Shown here piece by piece: positions 41,391-54,705 of a DNA stretch of 64,000 bases; within the stretch, counting starts at the first letter, position 1, and each line of letters opens with the position of its first letter. The DNA is from Branchiostoma floridae (taxonomy: Eukaryota > Chordata > Leptocardii > Amphioxiformes > Branchiostomatidae), in assembly GCF_000003815.2 (NCBI RefSeq), contig NC_049992.1, forward strand, positions 499,613 through 563,612, written 5' to 3'. The notes under the pieces were generated by a model. The model was not told the DNA's origin and ran no database searches. It saw nothing but the letters and a program-made list of their open reading frames with translations. The translations under genes and the position numbers were made by a program.

Positions 41391-43504
41391 TAAGGCCCTT
41401 CACCCCTGTACAGCATTCCAAGTTCAAGTGCTCGTTGTTGCCAATACAGCACCTTCTGGAAACCCCAGCTCAGCACAAGAAAGCCATCACTTGCACTTGA
41501 AAATAGCTCGTGTTTCCGTCAACAACACATCTGCCCCGCTTGGAACTAGTCCAACGCTGAAACCCCAACAGGGAAATCTACCACTGCTGACTGGTATCTG
41601 AGGGACCGCTGATGTTGCGACAACCTCGCGAGCCCCGTCTTTCTGGCGCCAGAATCGGTCCGATTCGCCCTCCTGTTTTGAGGTTAAGGCCCTAACGTGA
41701 CTAGGGGACCCCACCGAACGTGTCAGATGTAAAAACTGCTTCAACTCTTATCCCTTCACTCTCCCTGCGTACTATGTTGAACCTAAAAATACTTCTGTGA
41801 CAAACGTTACCAGATGTTCCTTGGTAGAAAATGAACTCTCAAAGCAAAAACATACGAAAAGAAAACACTGAGTGGTGTACAACTTTAAGCACTGGAGAAT
41901 TCAGAGAGAACAAAGATGTTTATCAAACATGGAGGACCAACACCAGAGTCTACAGTTCCTATCTCTACTCTATATCTATTTCTCAACTGTACTGTACTGT
42001 ACTCACTAGACACACACACACTTTACTATACTCTCCTTCACACTACACTGTATTCTCTTCTGTACTTAAATGTACTCTAGTCTACTCTACTACCTTATCT
42101 TATCTACTCATTACATTCCCTTATGAATGATTCTAATTCATTCTGTTCTTTTTCAGATAGACATTATAAATTTCTCCATCCATCCCAACAAGCAAATTTC
42201 CATTTCAAGACCAAGAAAGTGTCTTGAAGATTGAAGGAGTAGAAAGAAATCAAATCGGTGTGGCTCAACCAACTGCCTTTTACGTAGGATCTAAAAATGA
42301 ATGTTCCATATGCAGCAGTGTTTGCTGTACGAAGGACAGCTGGACCTTAAATGCCCTGGCTGACTGTACAGTTTGACTATTGACTAAACAGTGACAGGGT
42401 AGCCACCTTTTGCCTTTTACCCACATGTAACTGGCAGGGACCGAGGCATGCGTGTTCGCTACAATCTGGCCACAGTCAGGGGAAGGGAACTAGGAAGTGT
42501 GCCAAGTTGGGCTCAACTTTGGCAATAACAATGAATGAACTTCAGCTCACGACAAGAGTCCGTAAGACAGGATACTCCGTAAAGTGGTTATAGCATTTGC
42601 AGTGTGGCAAAGGTGTTTGATATCTCTTAAACTACTGATATGCCAAATGTAGACTAAGTCATCAAATGGATCTTGACTTTTGGTCCAAAGACACTTTACA
42701 GACCAAGAGTACAGACAAAAATAAGTTGTTCACGTTAAGACTCATCTCAGCAAAAAAAGCTGTTATTGAATTTGCTCAGAAATTATGTAAATGAGGCAAT
42801 AATTTACATGATTTACATCTAGCAACAATGAAATTCAAAAAGTACAAAGTCTGCTTCTACCATTTGCATTTCTCTGGTATGCAAAGCAAGACTTGTAGTT
42901 GGGTGTGGAGACACTGTAGACAAAACATGGGCCTTATTCCTTACATCAACGTCAGGCAAGACAAATTCATTTTCTGGATTCTCATATATCTCAGGGTAGA
43001 CGTTCAGCAAGGCAACAAGATGTATACCAAGGTGCAGACAAAATTCTCTCTGATTCTGATTGTCATATTAAAGTTCCAGTTTGGCTATTTTTTTCCAAGT
43101 CAGTGAACAACAAATTCCATAGCTCTGGCCTCAAATTCAAGTCAACCGCTACATTCTAACTCCAGCCCTGGCCCTTTGGAAAGAGACCTGAAGTCTACTC
43201 TATCCAGAACTTTGGTGATGAAACGAGATGTCTTAAAATCCGTTCCTTCGTAGTCAGCTTGTCTCTGATCATGATCCCAAGATCTTCTCTGCCCTCGTTA
43301 GCCGCTGCGCTCGTTAGGCGGGGTAACGATGGCAGTGGCCTTGGCGGGAGAGGATGACTGACGGCCTGGCTGACTGGGGATAATTGGTGCAGCCTGGCAC
43401 CGTCACTTAAGGTCGGGCAGGGGTCGCCAGGAAGGGTCACGGGCGCCAAGAAGAAACACATCAGCAAGGAAACTTCCACACCAACTGACAAGACTTATTA
43501 TGTC

Positions 43505-43765
43505 TAGATATTGGATTTAGCTTCTGACACTTTGATAGCATGGGTTCGAAGTTTGTGATACAAGAAATAAGAATGTTGTATTTTGTTTCTAACACTTAGA
43601 GGGCAATGGTTCAAAGCTTGCACTATACAAGAAATATAAATATTGTATTTTGTTTCTAACACTTAGAAAGCAAGGGTTCAAAGTTTGTCGTACAAGAAAT
43701 ATAAACTTTATATTATTTCTAACACTTGCAAGGTTTCAAAGTTTGTGATACAAGAAATGTAAAAT
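43505..43765. repeat. Four-unit ~60-85-bp tandem array
   Basis: Units share TTTCTAACACTTAGA, GGGTTCAAAGTTTG and TACAAGAAATATAAA. Confidence 0.8.
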
Positions 43766-44371
43766 ATCTATTATACTTAATTCCCACCATTTACACCGTA
43801 TGAAAACAAGATTTTGTTTCAGTACAACTGACAAAGTACTGTATTGTAAAACTCACTGTCCCCAATATTCTGTCTCTAATATTCATCTTAGAAATACTTG
43901 TCACTAAAACATACTGTAAAGCAATGATCCTTATGTACCGTAAAAAAAGATTTTCTTTTACTAAAATGTAAAACAGATTTTAGGCTAGATCGCCCCCCCC
44001 CCTTCTAGGCCCCCCATGTTGTCCCCCCTGCCCCCCCCCCCCTACCCTTGCGTGACAGCCCAGTCCCAATGCTAGTCAGCAGGAAGCAGTGGTCAAGGTT
44101 ACAAGCCAAGCAAATCTCCAGACGTTTTAGCACATAATTTGGGCCGCAACAATGCATATTCTGGGTTCTCATAATCTGCCATTTTAGTGTAAACATTCAG
44201 GCCTCAACCATTCCCACATTTGGGGATAAACTCCAGCAAGAGACAAGGTGAAGACTTGAATATGACTACATTCACTAATCTCCAAGCAGATCCTACAGTA
44301 GCATAAGATAGTATCAAATGCTAGGATATGAGAATTCTTGTACACAACCAAAATTAAACTTACTTGCTTAT

Positions 44372-44401
44372 GTTTCGGTGTCTATCAGACACCTTCCTCA
44401 G
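44372..44401 (-). other. Hammerhead-ribozyme-like core (unproven)
   Basis: Minus strand CTGAGGA, one A, a 6-bp hairpin (GGTGTC/GACACC), then GAAAC. This is the order of the hammerhead core CUGANGA-stem II-GAAA but with an extra A before stem II. Similar arrangement at 52836-52806; no stem I/III partner was established. Confidence 0.25.
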
Positions 44402-45302
44402 AGCTTCTGACTGGAGTTCTGCTTCAAATGCTGCCAGAGGAGTGAAGCCGGACTAGGAGATTGTTTGGCTACCGAAAAAGACTGCCTTTGGCCAGCCATA
44501 CATACTAATTAGTCAGGAACCAACAATATAAATTGGTCTGGCCCAAACCTGCCTGGCACCACAGTGATTCCCTGATAAACTAGGATGTTCCGAGGCCAGG
44601 AAAGGGGGACAGGTTTTCTGGGTTTCCTTCATGCCTTCATACAAATATGAGAATGAATATCAACACTAGATCTTTTACATTCACTGTAAAAAAAAAGATA
44701 TAATACAAATTGCTCACAAATAAGTTCCAAACCACGTCTGAAACCTTCAATGAACCTTGCCTGTGACAAGATTTTTTTTCTCCTAATTTTATTTTGGGTT
44801 TGTGTCAGGGGAGTGCGAGCTGATTGGCTAGACAGGCATGCCATGGCTGTTCCGGGAGGCGTTCACCCTCCCCCCGAAGTGGGCGGCTGCCATGCTGGAT
44901 TGAGAGGAGACAGCTGTGCAGCTTCTGATGCCTTTCACTTCCAGTTGGGTCCTGTTTGCGTGACCAACGCAGACAGACCCAGCCTAACTTGAAAGGCGTT
45001 CAATAATAAGACCATAAACTTCGTAGACGACGGCAAGATAATTCTAAGAAGCTCCCCCAAGAGGTCACTCAGGGTGAAGTGAGCAGGGATTCCTCCCGCA
45101 TTCCTTAGTATGACACATGGGTTACGCATTTCCTTGCCAGACAGGGCAGTCCCGAGGTCTACACCGAATTTCTGTAGGTTGGGTTGGCTGGACAGGATGC
45201 AGACAATTATCAGACATTTCTGGTTGCGGGGAATTTTGTGGCCCGGAGTCATGTCAGGTAGACAAGTCGGGAGACACAGCATCCTTCCTGACTGGATGCC
45301 AC

Positions 45303-46960
45303 CATAATTAGCAGTTTCCGTCGGTTTCCGTTTGGTCTGCAGCCACACCAATCTGACCTATGGACTCTAACTTAGTCTAAGATTGTAAGATACAATAATG
45401 AAGAACTAGAATACAGTGAAATTGTCCAAAAAGGAGATTGATAATAACTTTGGATAATTAGCAGTTTCCGTCGGTTTCCGTTTGGTCTGAAGCCACACCA
45501 ATCTGACCTATGGACTCTAACTGAGACCCCGTTCACATGGGAAAAAAGCAAGTGAGTTAAACGAGGAATCCGATTAAAATGACCAATCCAAAGCCATGTG
45601 AACAGAACTAATCCGATTGGATTGCCCATTTTGGATTGGATTGACTTGGATTGCAATCCACCTCGGGAGGTGGATTCAGCGCGCGCAATCCGATTGGCGC
45701 GCAATCCGATTGACCGAAATCGGCCATGTGAACACAATTGGATTGGATTCGGGCTTGTTTCATGGTTTTTACGTCATACATACGGGCACAGTGGACATTA
45801 GATATACAACCATACCTACAACATGGCAAAAAAAGTATGATACACGGATTAGAAAAGAAGTTTATGGGCAAGTTTGCTTGCAAAATCATCTTACCGCTAT
45901 GGTTAACAACCGGACGCCGCAAGATTCGCCGGAACATGTGCACCGGTTCTTTCCAAAAATCGGCAGTGTGGCAGAAGACCAACTGGTTAATTTTGGCAAT
46001 ATTGCCCATGAAAATAACATGTATGGTTTCGTTTCTCTCCTGTTGTTGGAGCCAATGTCCCAACACCACCAAAAAAGCAAATATTCTACGAGAAAAACAG
46101 TCGGAAGCGTGTCTAAACAGAAATTTCGAGCTTGGGTCACTTCACTGCATGCAAGCATGGGCGAGCAGTTTTTTTAAACGAAACACAGACTTTTATTTCA
46201 GATAAATACGTGATGAAGTCAAATGTTTTGGTAGCAGTTTGCCTTATTTATGCAACTTCTGCAACAGATACATTTTATATAGTTAAATGTAGAGTATAAT
46301 CACACCGCGCGTAACATTTCCACCCCCAGTCTAATAGACTATCCCAATGACCCCGTATGACCCAGAGGCCGCCACTTTCGTCAGTGTGTGTTGCGGACCA
46401 TCGACGCGTCAAAATCTGACCAAAGCCGGCCGATTTCTCAAGTTATAATCAATTATATCAATGTCGCTACATCCTTCAAAATTATGAGGTAGTCTGGCAA
46501 CATTTTGGAAAAACTACGCGTGCCCGCGGTGGTCGTTGGAAACACGACGCGTGCCGCGGTAAAGAGTTTAATCCGATTGTGTGGTCGCGGTCGTAAGTTT
46601 GAGTTTAATCCGATTGTATAAAACTCATGTGAACACATTTTTTTTAATCCGATAGAAAATTTCAATCGGATTCCTTGTTTAACTCACTTGCAATTTTTTC
46701 ATGTGAACAGGGTCTTAGTCTAAGATTGTAAGATACAATAATGAAGACCTAGAAGTCAGTCAAATTGCCCAAAAAGAACACACAAGGGAATGATAACAAC
46801 TTTGGATAATTAGCAGTTTCCGTTGGTTTCCGTTTGGTCTGAAGCCATGACAATCTGATCTATTCACTCTAATTTGTAAGACAGTTTCTGTCCATTTCCA
46901 TTTTGTCTAAAGACAAACCAATCTCACCTCTTGGCTCTCCGATTGTAAGAAACAATAAGA
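45303..46960. repeat. ~150-bp tandem repeat interrupted by the Harbinger-like element
   Basis: Units at 45306, 45459 and 46809 start TTAGCAGTTTCCGTCGGTTT and include CCAATCTGACCTATGGACTC and AAGATTGTAAGATACAATAA. A fourth diverged unit is at ~46880. The second unit is split by the insertion at 45525-46714. Confidence 0.85.
45525..46714. mobile_element. 1.19-kb Harbinger-like TIR element
   Basis: Left end GACCCCGTTCACATG, right end CATGTGAACAGGGTC, with inverted similarity continuing through AAGTGAGTTAAAC and ATCCGATT. TTA at 46715-46717 and TGA at 45522-45524 are read as a 3-bp duplication with one substitution. The local tandem repeat supplies an empty site at 45369-45379. Interior frames on both strands of up to 186 codons (45617-46177 plus strand) show no recognised domain. 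Confidence 0.78.
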
Positions 46961-47389
46961 GGACCTTAGGGGACCGATAAAATCTGGTCTTTATGTACAG
47001 GTGGTCACTACAGACAGAATTCTTACTGTTTGTGTTGCACGCGGCGCAGCAGCAGCTGGTTATATTACACTATCTACATCAATGGGAAAAATTATCTAGA
47101 GGAAATCTATCATTTTGCCATTTGGTCCTTCTGTAGAGGTTGTCACTTGTACAAGTTGCCATACACTGTATCCTCAACAGTTGTCATGCAATAAAGTTCT
47201 TCTTCTGTACAGGTTTAACGAAATAATGCTAAAGTGGAATAACGGCTTGAAAGCAGAGAAGATCTTTCACATTTTCCTAGTGTTTATAATATAGAAGTAT
47301 TACACAAAACATATTTACTCTACATTTGCGAAACATGTACCAGCAAAAGCCTGGGAGTCATCAGGCATTCCCACACAGCTACAGATTCA

Positions 47390-47747
47390 GGCACGATCTA
47401 CACACAGTTTTTCCCGATATCGGCGAGCCTACAACCTCTCGCCGACAGCTTTTTTTCATCGTCTATATGGAACTACTATATCGCCATTACGATATCGGGA
47501 AAATTTCTCCCGAAAGGTCCGGACCATTCGTACGATACCTTACCGATAGCTTAGCAGGGGTCCCCGACAGCTTCGCGCACGTGTAGATGCTTCCCGACTT
47601 CGGGAAGGCTCATTAGCATATAACGCCATTTGCAAAATCGCCCTATATTTTTATGACTGCAAGCGGCATGGGTGTCCGGCCCCCTACGTTCTAGATCCCT
47701 CCCGACATCTCCACAGATATCGGTAAAAACTGTGTGTAGATTGGGCC
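47390..47747. mobile_element. TIR element, ATCTACACACAGTTTTT family
   Basis: Inverted ends around GATCTACACACAGTTTTT and the complement at 47725-47747, flanked by TCA on both sides. A partial inverted relative is at 40985-41145 (shared GAAGTCGGGAAGCATCTACA and CGACAGC blocks). Confidence 0.65.
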
Positions 47748-47966
47748 TCAGTCACCTCAGCTGACCTGTCTAACACATGCACAGGGGAATGCTGACACCC
47801 AGTGCAGGAATGCAGTCCAGAGCACAGACACCCCATAAATTATAACAGTCACAACAGATTGTGTCAGGAGCGATGCTACATACACACACGCATGTATGAC
47901 TGCAACCACAAAAAGATACAGCCACACCCGAAACCAATGTTATATATACCACACCCAAACCAATGC

Positions 47967-48306
47967 CAGGGCTCGAAATACCACCTGCATATGCAGGTTA
48001 GTGCAGGTAAAATTGGAGCTGTGCAGGTATTTTTGGTGTCTACCTGAACCTAACCTGCACTGGTCTACGTACTGGGTTTTACACATAAATGCCCTATGAT
48101 GTAGGTGTATGTGGATTGTTATTAGCTGCATTGACTGCTACCATCTATTAAGTATAAAAGAAAAATAGCAATGGTTCCTGAACACTTTTAGTACAATCCA
48201 TACTTTTCAAATTCAGAATGGTGCAGGTAAAATTTGTCTGTTGCAGGTAAATTTCAGTGTTACCTGCACCAGTGCAGGTATGCAGAAAAAAGTATTTTGA
48301 GCCCTG
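47967..48306 (+). mobile_element. 340-bp MITE, CAGGGCTCGAAAT family, TSD AATGC
   Basis: CAGGGCTCGAAATACC and TATTTTGAGCCCTG ends. AATGC at 47962-47966 and 48307-48311. Interior consists of inverted TGCAGGTA/TACCTGCA units. Confidence 0.83.
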
Positions 48307-49409
48307 AATGCTGAATAATAATAAAAACCTAGTCATTTTAGACTTGCACATAAGAATGTTACAGGTTGCCACTGCACAACAAGACCAGTCTGGGAACTGG
48401 TCTGTGTAGACAGGTCGTCAGTATAGACAGATTCTTAGGCTTGTCAATGGGGAAAAATTATGTAAGAGACCATCAAAACAAACCATTGATCATAAAACAT
48501 ATCTGTATCTCCACTGTAACTGAAAAGCGAGGAGTTGAAGTTATTTATGAACAATAGTTTCATGTTGTATCTGTTAACTCTATTTCTTCAACATGTCTTG
48601 TTGTGACCTGTACTTAGCCCAGTGTGGCAAAAATGTGCAAGAAAGGCATTCATTCATTAAACATGTGAAGGTGGTCACCATATCTATTGCAGAGTTTGTA
48701 TAACTTTGCTTGACTGGAAACTTTGATCCCTGCGGACTTGCGCTGATGCAATGACGTTGACTCTACGGGCAATGCACCAGTCCAAGTTCTGGGCCAAAGC
48801 AATACGTTACATCGCTATAAATACACTTTAGTTTACACAGACTGATCGAAAAGTTACAACTCAAGATAAGATTGTATGTGTGTCCTTTTAACAGTGTTTA
48901 TTTCTAGCTTTACAACGTTCGATCCACGACTGTTTGGCATGATTTAACACACAACATTCTTCCGCACAAAACAACATGTTTGAACGACATATATACACTC
49001 TAGTTTGCACAGTATTTCAAGCACACTTCAGACAGTGTACCTTAAGATAGAACCTAATGCGTATTCCATTCCGGTTCAGGATTGTTTAGCACGGTTTAAC
49101 GCGCAGCATTTTTCAGAAGGCATACGTGACCAGGCATAGAACAGTGCGCAACCGCTCGACAATGAACGACCTTGGCATGATTGACCTTGACATGATTGAC
49201 GCGAACCCGCCGTGTCGTCACGTTACCAGGTTTTCTTAACGCGCCGCGGAGCAAACACTGCTGCAGGCGACAGAGCTAGTCAATGATTTACCACGAGGCA
49301 CCTGCCTGGATCAAAACATGTTTGTTTACCCTGTTCTTTTTACAGTGTTTTTGGGTGTCTTTTTAATCAGGGGCTGGATTTTTCTGGCTCCTGTCCAGAG
49401 GGGGACAAC

Positions 49410-49773
49410 CAGGGTTGTAGCCAGCACCCGTCCTTCAGTCCTTTGAAGGAATTTTGCAGCAGAGGACTGAAAAAAAATTTCCCCATTCCGTCCCCTGGGA
49501 CAGACAAAAATTGATATGTAAAGATATAAAAAAAACTGAAACCCATGTGTTCTTCTTCACCAAACAGATGCCATTGAACATCTACGTCTACAAGCAAAAT
49601 TTGCACCTCAAAATGCAGGAAATAGTGGTTCAGAGGGTCTTGATTTAAAAAGTTTCTGGGACCCAGACCCCCTAGAAATGATGCGCAACGTCACGCCATG
49701 CCTTCGGTGCTCGATAGGATTCCCATTCAAAATCAAGGGGACTGAAAATGATTTCAGGCTGGCTACAACCCTG
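49410..49773. mobile_element. 364-bp hAT-like MITE with 8-bp TSD
   Basis: CAGGGTTGTAGCCAG and CTGGCTACAACCCTG termini. GGGACAAC at 49402-49409 and 49774-49781. An 8-bp duplication with CAGGG ends is typical of hAT elements. Confidence 0.88.
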
Positions 49774-50319
49774 GGGACAACATTCCTGTGCTGGTGTAGT
49801 CACGGAAAAACCTCGGGAACGTAACGAACAAATTCTTGCGGTTTGATGGCATTTCTTTTGTGTAGATTCTTGGTTATGCAACCACAAGAGGGTGAAAAAA
49901 TCAGACAAATGTTTCAAGTCTGAATTTTTCCCAGCTTTATGTGAAGATGCAAAGTGTTCAGAAACCCCCCGCCAGAGCCCCAAGGAAGAAATGTCTTGAA
50001 AATCAACCCGCTTGAAGTAAAAGAAAATTTAAACAACATTACAGGAAACCAAATGACATTTTCACGTTGGAACCACTTCCAAATGTCCCCCAACACTAAA
50101 GCTGCTCAACCCCGCTGCATGAAACAAGACTCTTCTCTCTGTCCACCACTCCAAACTTGGACAATGGTCCTCTGGTCACTCTGGGGGCCAAAACTGGGGC
50201 AAGCTTTCGGGTGCCCCGCCCTGTCGATGACGTCACAGGTCATGTGACCAGTCTAGACCCTGTCTCTTCGGTACCCAAATCAGGTGTCTGGGCCCCTGGC
50301 TCGCTGGCCGAGTGTTACA

Positions 50320-51345
50320 TCATCATCACCCTATAAGGGGCCCTGCGGAATTCCTGCACTACTCAGGGCTTGGTGCATCTTTTACTACGGCTCGTTTTGT
50401 AAGATTTTCTAGAGGAAATTTTTTTACAGGAAATTTTTACAGTACTTTTACAGAAACACAGGAATATTTTTACTGATGACAATGATACCAATTGTTTTTG
50501 TATGGAGCGTTCCCACATCACCCTGTAAGGGGCCCTCCTGAATTCCTACACAGCCTCTCTATTCTGGGGTGGTTGGATCTTTTTACTATAGATTCTTTTG
50601 TAAGATTTTTAAGAGGAAAATAAGAAAAAACAGAAACATTTTAACTGGTAACTTGATGACAAATTGTTTTTGTGTGGAACATTATATCACCACCATGTAA
50701 GGGGCCCTCCCCAATTCCCACACTGCCTATCTATTCTGGGGTGGTTGGATCTTTTACTATGGCTCCTTTTGTGAGATTTTCAAGAGGGAAATAAGAAAAA
50801 ACAGGAACATTTTAACTGGTAACTTGATGACAAATTGTTTTTGTGTGTAACATTATATCACCACCATGTAAGGGGCCCTCCTGAATTCCCACACTGCCCA
50901 TCTATTCTGGGGTGGTTGGATCTGTTACTATGGCTCCTTTTGTGAGATTTTCAAGAGGAAAATAAGAAAACAGGGACATTTTTACTGGTTACTTGATGCC
51001 CAATTGTTTTTGTGTGGAACATTTTATCATTATCATTATTATTTAAGGGGCCCTCCAGAATTCCTATATTGCCTACCTTAGTAGTGTCTATTCAGGGCTT
51101 GGTGGATCTTTTAGTAAGTTTTACTATGGCTCTTTTTGTAAGATTTTCAAGAGGATATCGACAATAAGAAAAAAAACAGGGACATTTTTACTGGTTACTT
51201 GATGACAATACTACCAATTGTTTTTGTGTGGAGGTTTGACATCACCCTGTGAGGGGCCCACTGAAATTCCTTCACTGCCATCTTGTCAGGGCTTGCTGGA
51301 TCTTTTATGAAGACTCCTTTTGTAAGATTGTGGAGGAAATTAGTA
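50320..51345. repeat. Six-unit ~170-210-bp tandem array
   Basis: AAGGGGCCCTCC landmarks at about 50334, 50526, 50699, 50870, 51044 and 51252. Units share GGGGTGGTTGGATCTTTTAC, TTTTGTAAGATTTTC and CAATTGTTTTTGTGTGGA. Confidence 0.9.
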
Positions 51346-51782
51346 CCTGAACTATTTTGTAAATTTTGTTAATATTGTTATTTTTGGTTGGCTACTTGAT
51401 GAAAATTTTACCAACTGTTCTTGCACAAGCAGTTGAATTACTATTTTTTTCATAACTACACCAAGGTTTCAACATTTTGGTGATTTTTTTTAGCTTTTAT
51501 TTTAATACTTTAACAACTTTCGTGCTCTTTTTCACAAAAAATGGAAGACAAAACAAAATGCTTCACATAATACACATGTGTCAGCACTGAATACACACTT
51601 GTGTTCACACCACGACCAATTCAAACCTAGGTGAGAAACAATCCTACCAACAAGAGGACCTAACACGTGTGAAAAACTCACAGCTCGGACAATAAGAGTG
51701 ATTTATTGTATATTTTATGACTCCAAAGCAATACACATCCATCAGTCCAGTCAGTGTATAAGGACATGCACAACATCCAGGC

Positions 51783-52030
51783 CAGGGCTTGACATACCAT
51801 TTTCTGCATACCTGCACTGGTGCAGGTAACATTGAAAATTACCTGCACCAGACAAATTTTACCTGCACCACTCTGAATTTAGAAAGTATGGATCATACTA
51901 AAATGGTTCAGGAACCATTACTATTTTTTCTTCTATACTTTATAGGTGGTAACAGTCAATGCAGATTTGTAATCATTCTGCACAAAATTAAAGTCCTCGT
52001 GCATTTCAGTTTTAACCTACAGATGGACCA
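51783..52030 (-). mobile_element. MITE fragment, CAGGGCTCGAAAT family
   Basis: Starts CAGGGCTTGACATACC and continues as the reverse complement of 48140-48306. The opposite end is not found. Confidence 0.65.
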
Positions 52031-52805
52031 CTAGAGTTTTGACAAGAGTAAAAAAATTGAAGAAGAAAAATATACAATCCCTATAATCTCTTAATTACCT
52101 ACCGATCCTAATTTTTTCAGGACTGAAACAGAAAAACACAACATTTTTTTCCTATGCCTGTTCCTGCTACACACTAGTCTAGGTTACAGAATTTGAAAAC
52201 TCCAAAGGAGCAGACGGCATGAGGGGGCTTAAGTCTCTCCCCACATCTTTCCCTTTCAGGGGAGCTATCCACAAATATTTACTGTAAGGAAACCGAATCC
52301 GTCCATGGCAACCCAACCTCACCTGTGTGAGGCTTCAGCTTTTGTTGGAAAAACAATTCCCTGACCCAGATGCTAACCTGTTTTTGTGACCTGCAGGTCG
52401 AAATATTCAATAAAACCACCAAAAAAATTCTATCAACAAAAATCCCAACAGAAACGCTTCACTTACTGAAGTATTTACAGATACAGAATTAGCAAAAGCC
52501 GCTACAATGGAATGCACCTGACGTAAAAAGAAAGCTTTGCTTTTTTGTCCGACTGTGTTCGTTGTGGGGTCAATAACCGGACGTTTGAGTGATTGACCCT
52601 GCTTCGGTTAAAGTAAACCCGCCTTGATGAAAAGGAGCTTGACAAGTCTTTTATGTTGACGTTTTAACCTGCCTCTTTCTGTACATAGGAATGCATGACA
52701 CAAACCACCTTTCCACCAACAGCCGAACATAGCTATGTCTTACAATTCTGATGGTAAGACATCCAGGTAAACAATATTCAAATCTCTACAGAATTACTTC
52801 TGGAC

Positions 52806-52836
52806 GTTTCGAGTGACATCCATCACTCTTCTTCAG
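52806..52836 (-). other. Hammerhead-ribozyme-like core (unproven)
   Basis: Minus strand CTGAAGA, one A, hairpin GAGTGA/TCACTC, then GAAAC. Same layout as at 44401-44372. Confidence 0.25.
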
Positions 52837-53569
52837 CGTCACTAGAATGAACCACGGCAGAAATAATTCAATACAAGTGCAGATAACGAGCAGAACTGGT
52901 TGAACTGAAAGGACCCTGTTTCTAAATTTCTACACACAAAATCTAGGGTAACGTTTCATTTTTCACACCAAGAAGCCAACTCGGAAGAATGAAAATCTTA
53001 GCTACACCACTTTACAGATATACCAAGACTGTATGCACATGGCTAGACACCCTGGAAACACACAAATACGTAACTCGTTCTGTCTACCTTTAAAAAACAG
53101 CTGTATTTGCTTTCTCTATCTATCTGATTTAGGAAACGATTAATTAACAACTCTTTGCTGGGCATTGCTGGGCATTGTATAAGAGAGTTCTGTTTTGTGT
53201 GTAGTTGCTAAATATAGCTTTCACTACCCTGGATGTACAACATGTATGAGGTACTTATGTAATATTTCGTATCACCTTTTACTTATCCATCATTGCACTA
53301 CAAAAGAATTGTTTTGTTTCAACACTTTTAGACAATATCACCAACCAAAAAACAGTCCCTTTCTCTTCAACTTTTGCATACATGGTACAGTACTGTGAAG
53401 CCAAGAGAGTTCAGCATTTTTGCTTGGTTGCAGTATTTTCTTGGTAAAAAGTGTATCTTGTTGTTTGAGTGGTCATATGCCAGCTACATGTAAAAGGATG
53501 ACACTGCTAATAACTTTTACAAAAGATGAACCAAAATCTGCCTCTTTTTCCTTCATATTTTGCATATAA

Positions 53570-53700
53570 TAAGAAGTTTATTGCAAGTTCTTACCCAAGG
53601 GCTAATTGGAAGTGACAAAAAATGTTAAACAGTACAGTAAGCGACTACTCTAAAGTCTAGCACTAAACTGTAACTTATTGGGTTTGACTTCTTTTTCAGT
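53570..53700. repeat. Dispersed repeat, second copy at 25465-25620
   Basis: Both share TTTATTGC(A/G)A(A/G)TTCTT, CC(C/A)GAGGGCTAATT and AACTTATTGGGTTTGACTTC. Probably the 3' end of a retroelement; the family is not identified. Confidence 0.65.
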
Positions 53701-53924
53701 TAACACACAGTAAGGTCCAGGAGAACCTACTATTGTTATCCCAGGTGTAGTGTTGTGGCGTGCGGTCGAGCGAGAGAGCTCTTGTTGTTGAATGGTCTGT
53801 TGCCTCCCTATATCCGGTGGATCTCGTCCGCACACAAAAGAGAAAGGATTCATTTGCATCTCAAAGAAAGTGGTGTCTAGAACCGCTGGGAGTAAACCCA
53901 GCGCCAACCCCTTACCAACCACTC

Positions 53925-54032
53925 ACACATACACAAAGACACACACATGTAGCCACACACACGCACACAAACACGCACATAGCCGCCACACTCACAGACA
54001 CACAGACACAGTTACACACAAACAAACACACG
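53925..54032. repeat. Interrupted (CA)n microsatellite
   Basis: CACACA with CACG/CATA interruptions. Confidence 0.92.
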
Positions 54033-54705
54033 ATGACAGGCACATTTTGTAAATTGTAGCACAATTTAGGCTGCTTCAGCCTGCGATATTGTGAATCAAA
54101 TAATGTTCAAACCCGCCATGTCATTCCAAAAATTCCCTCTACACCAGGCACCCAGACGATCCTACACGTACGCGAAAACCCGTGACGCAATTCCCGTCAG
54201 CCACCTGTCGACCCTTGCGCGAGCGCACGTGACTCGCTTTTCACACAAAAAATCAAAGCGTATTCGTGGAGCCCCAGGGCCTGTGTGTTGGTGTGTGTTG
54301 GAATGTTGCCAGACGGCCTGCTTGGGTTGGTCCTATATCATCTGTCCCTCAGGCTTTCAGCTATCAGCCTGCCTACTCTGTAGGGTTCCCTCTTCTACTG
54401 GGGGATTACCGCTCACTATCTGATGTATCTAAGCAGCCTATCTGGTGTATACAGTCCTCTGGGAGTCTCCTCTCCATCTTGTACATATGTATGTGTGCTT
54501 GCAGGAAAAAAGGGTAAAATTTAGCCAAATGGGAAGAATCATCGGGAATCATTTGTCCACAAATTTTGTTTACGTTTACGTTTCCCTTTATGTAGGCTGA
54601 CTCTCCTGGCAAATTATTCTCAGTATTTTTGCCAAATGTTACTCTAAACAACCCCTGAGAAAGCCCTGGTAGAGGCTGGGGACTTATGGAAAATGTTACA
54701 GGAGG

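Noticed and set aside
43195-43491. 98-codon minus-strand frame as a Ski upstream exon
   Set aside because: Proline-rich and unlike DHD, SAND or linker sequences. No acceptor-donor pair fits phase 0 entry into exon a.
45608-46205. Overlapping 154-186-codon frames on both strands as host genes
   Set aside because: They lie wholly between the inverted ends of a transposon and match no known family.
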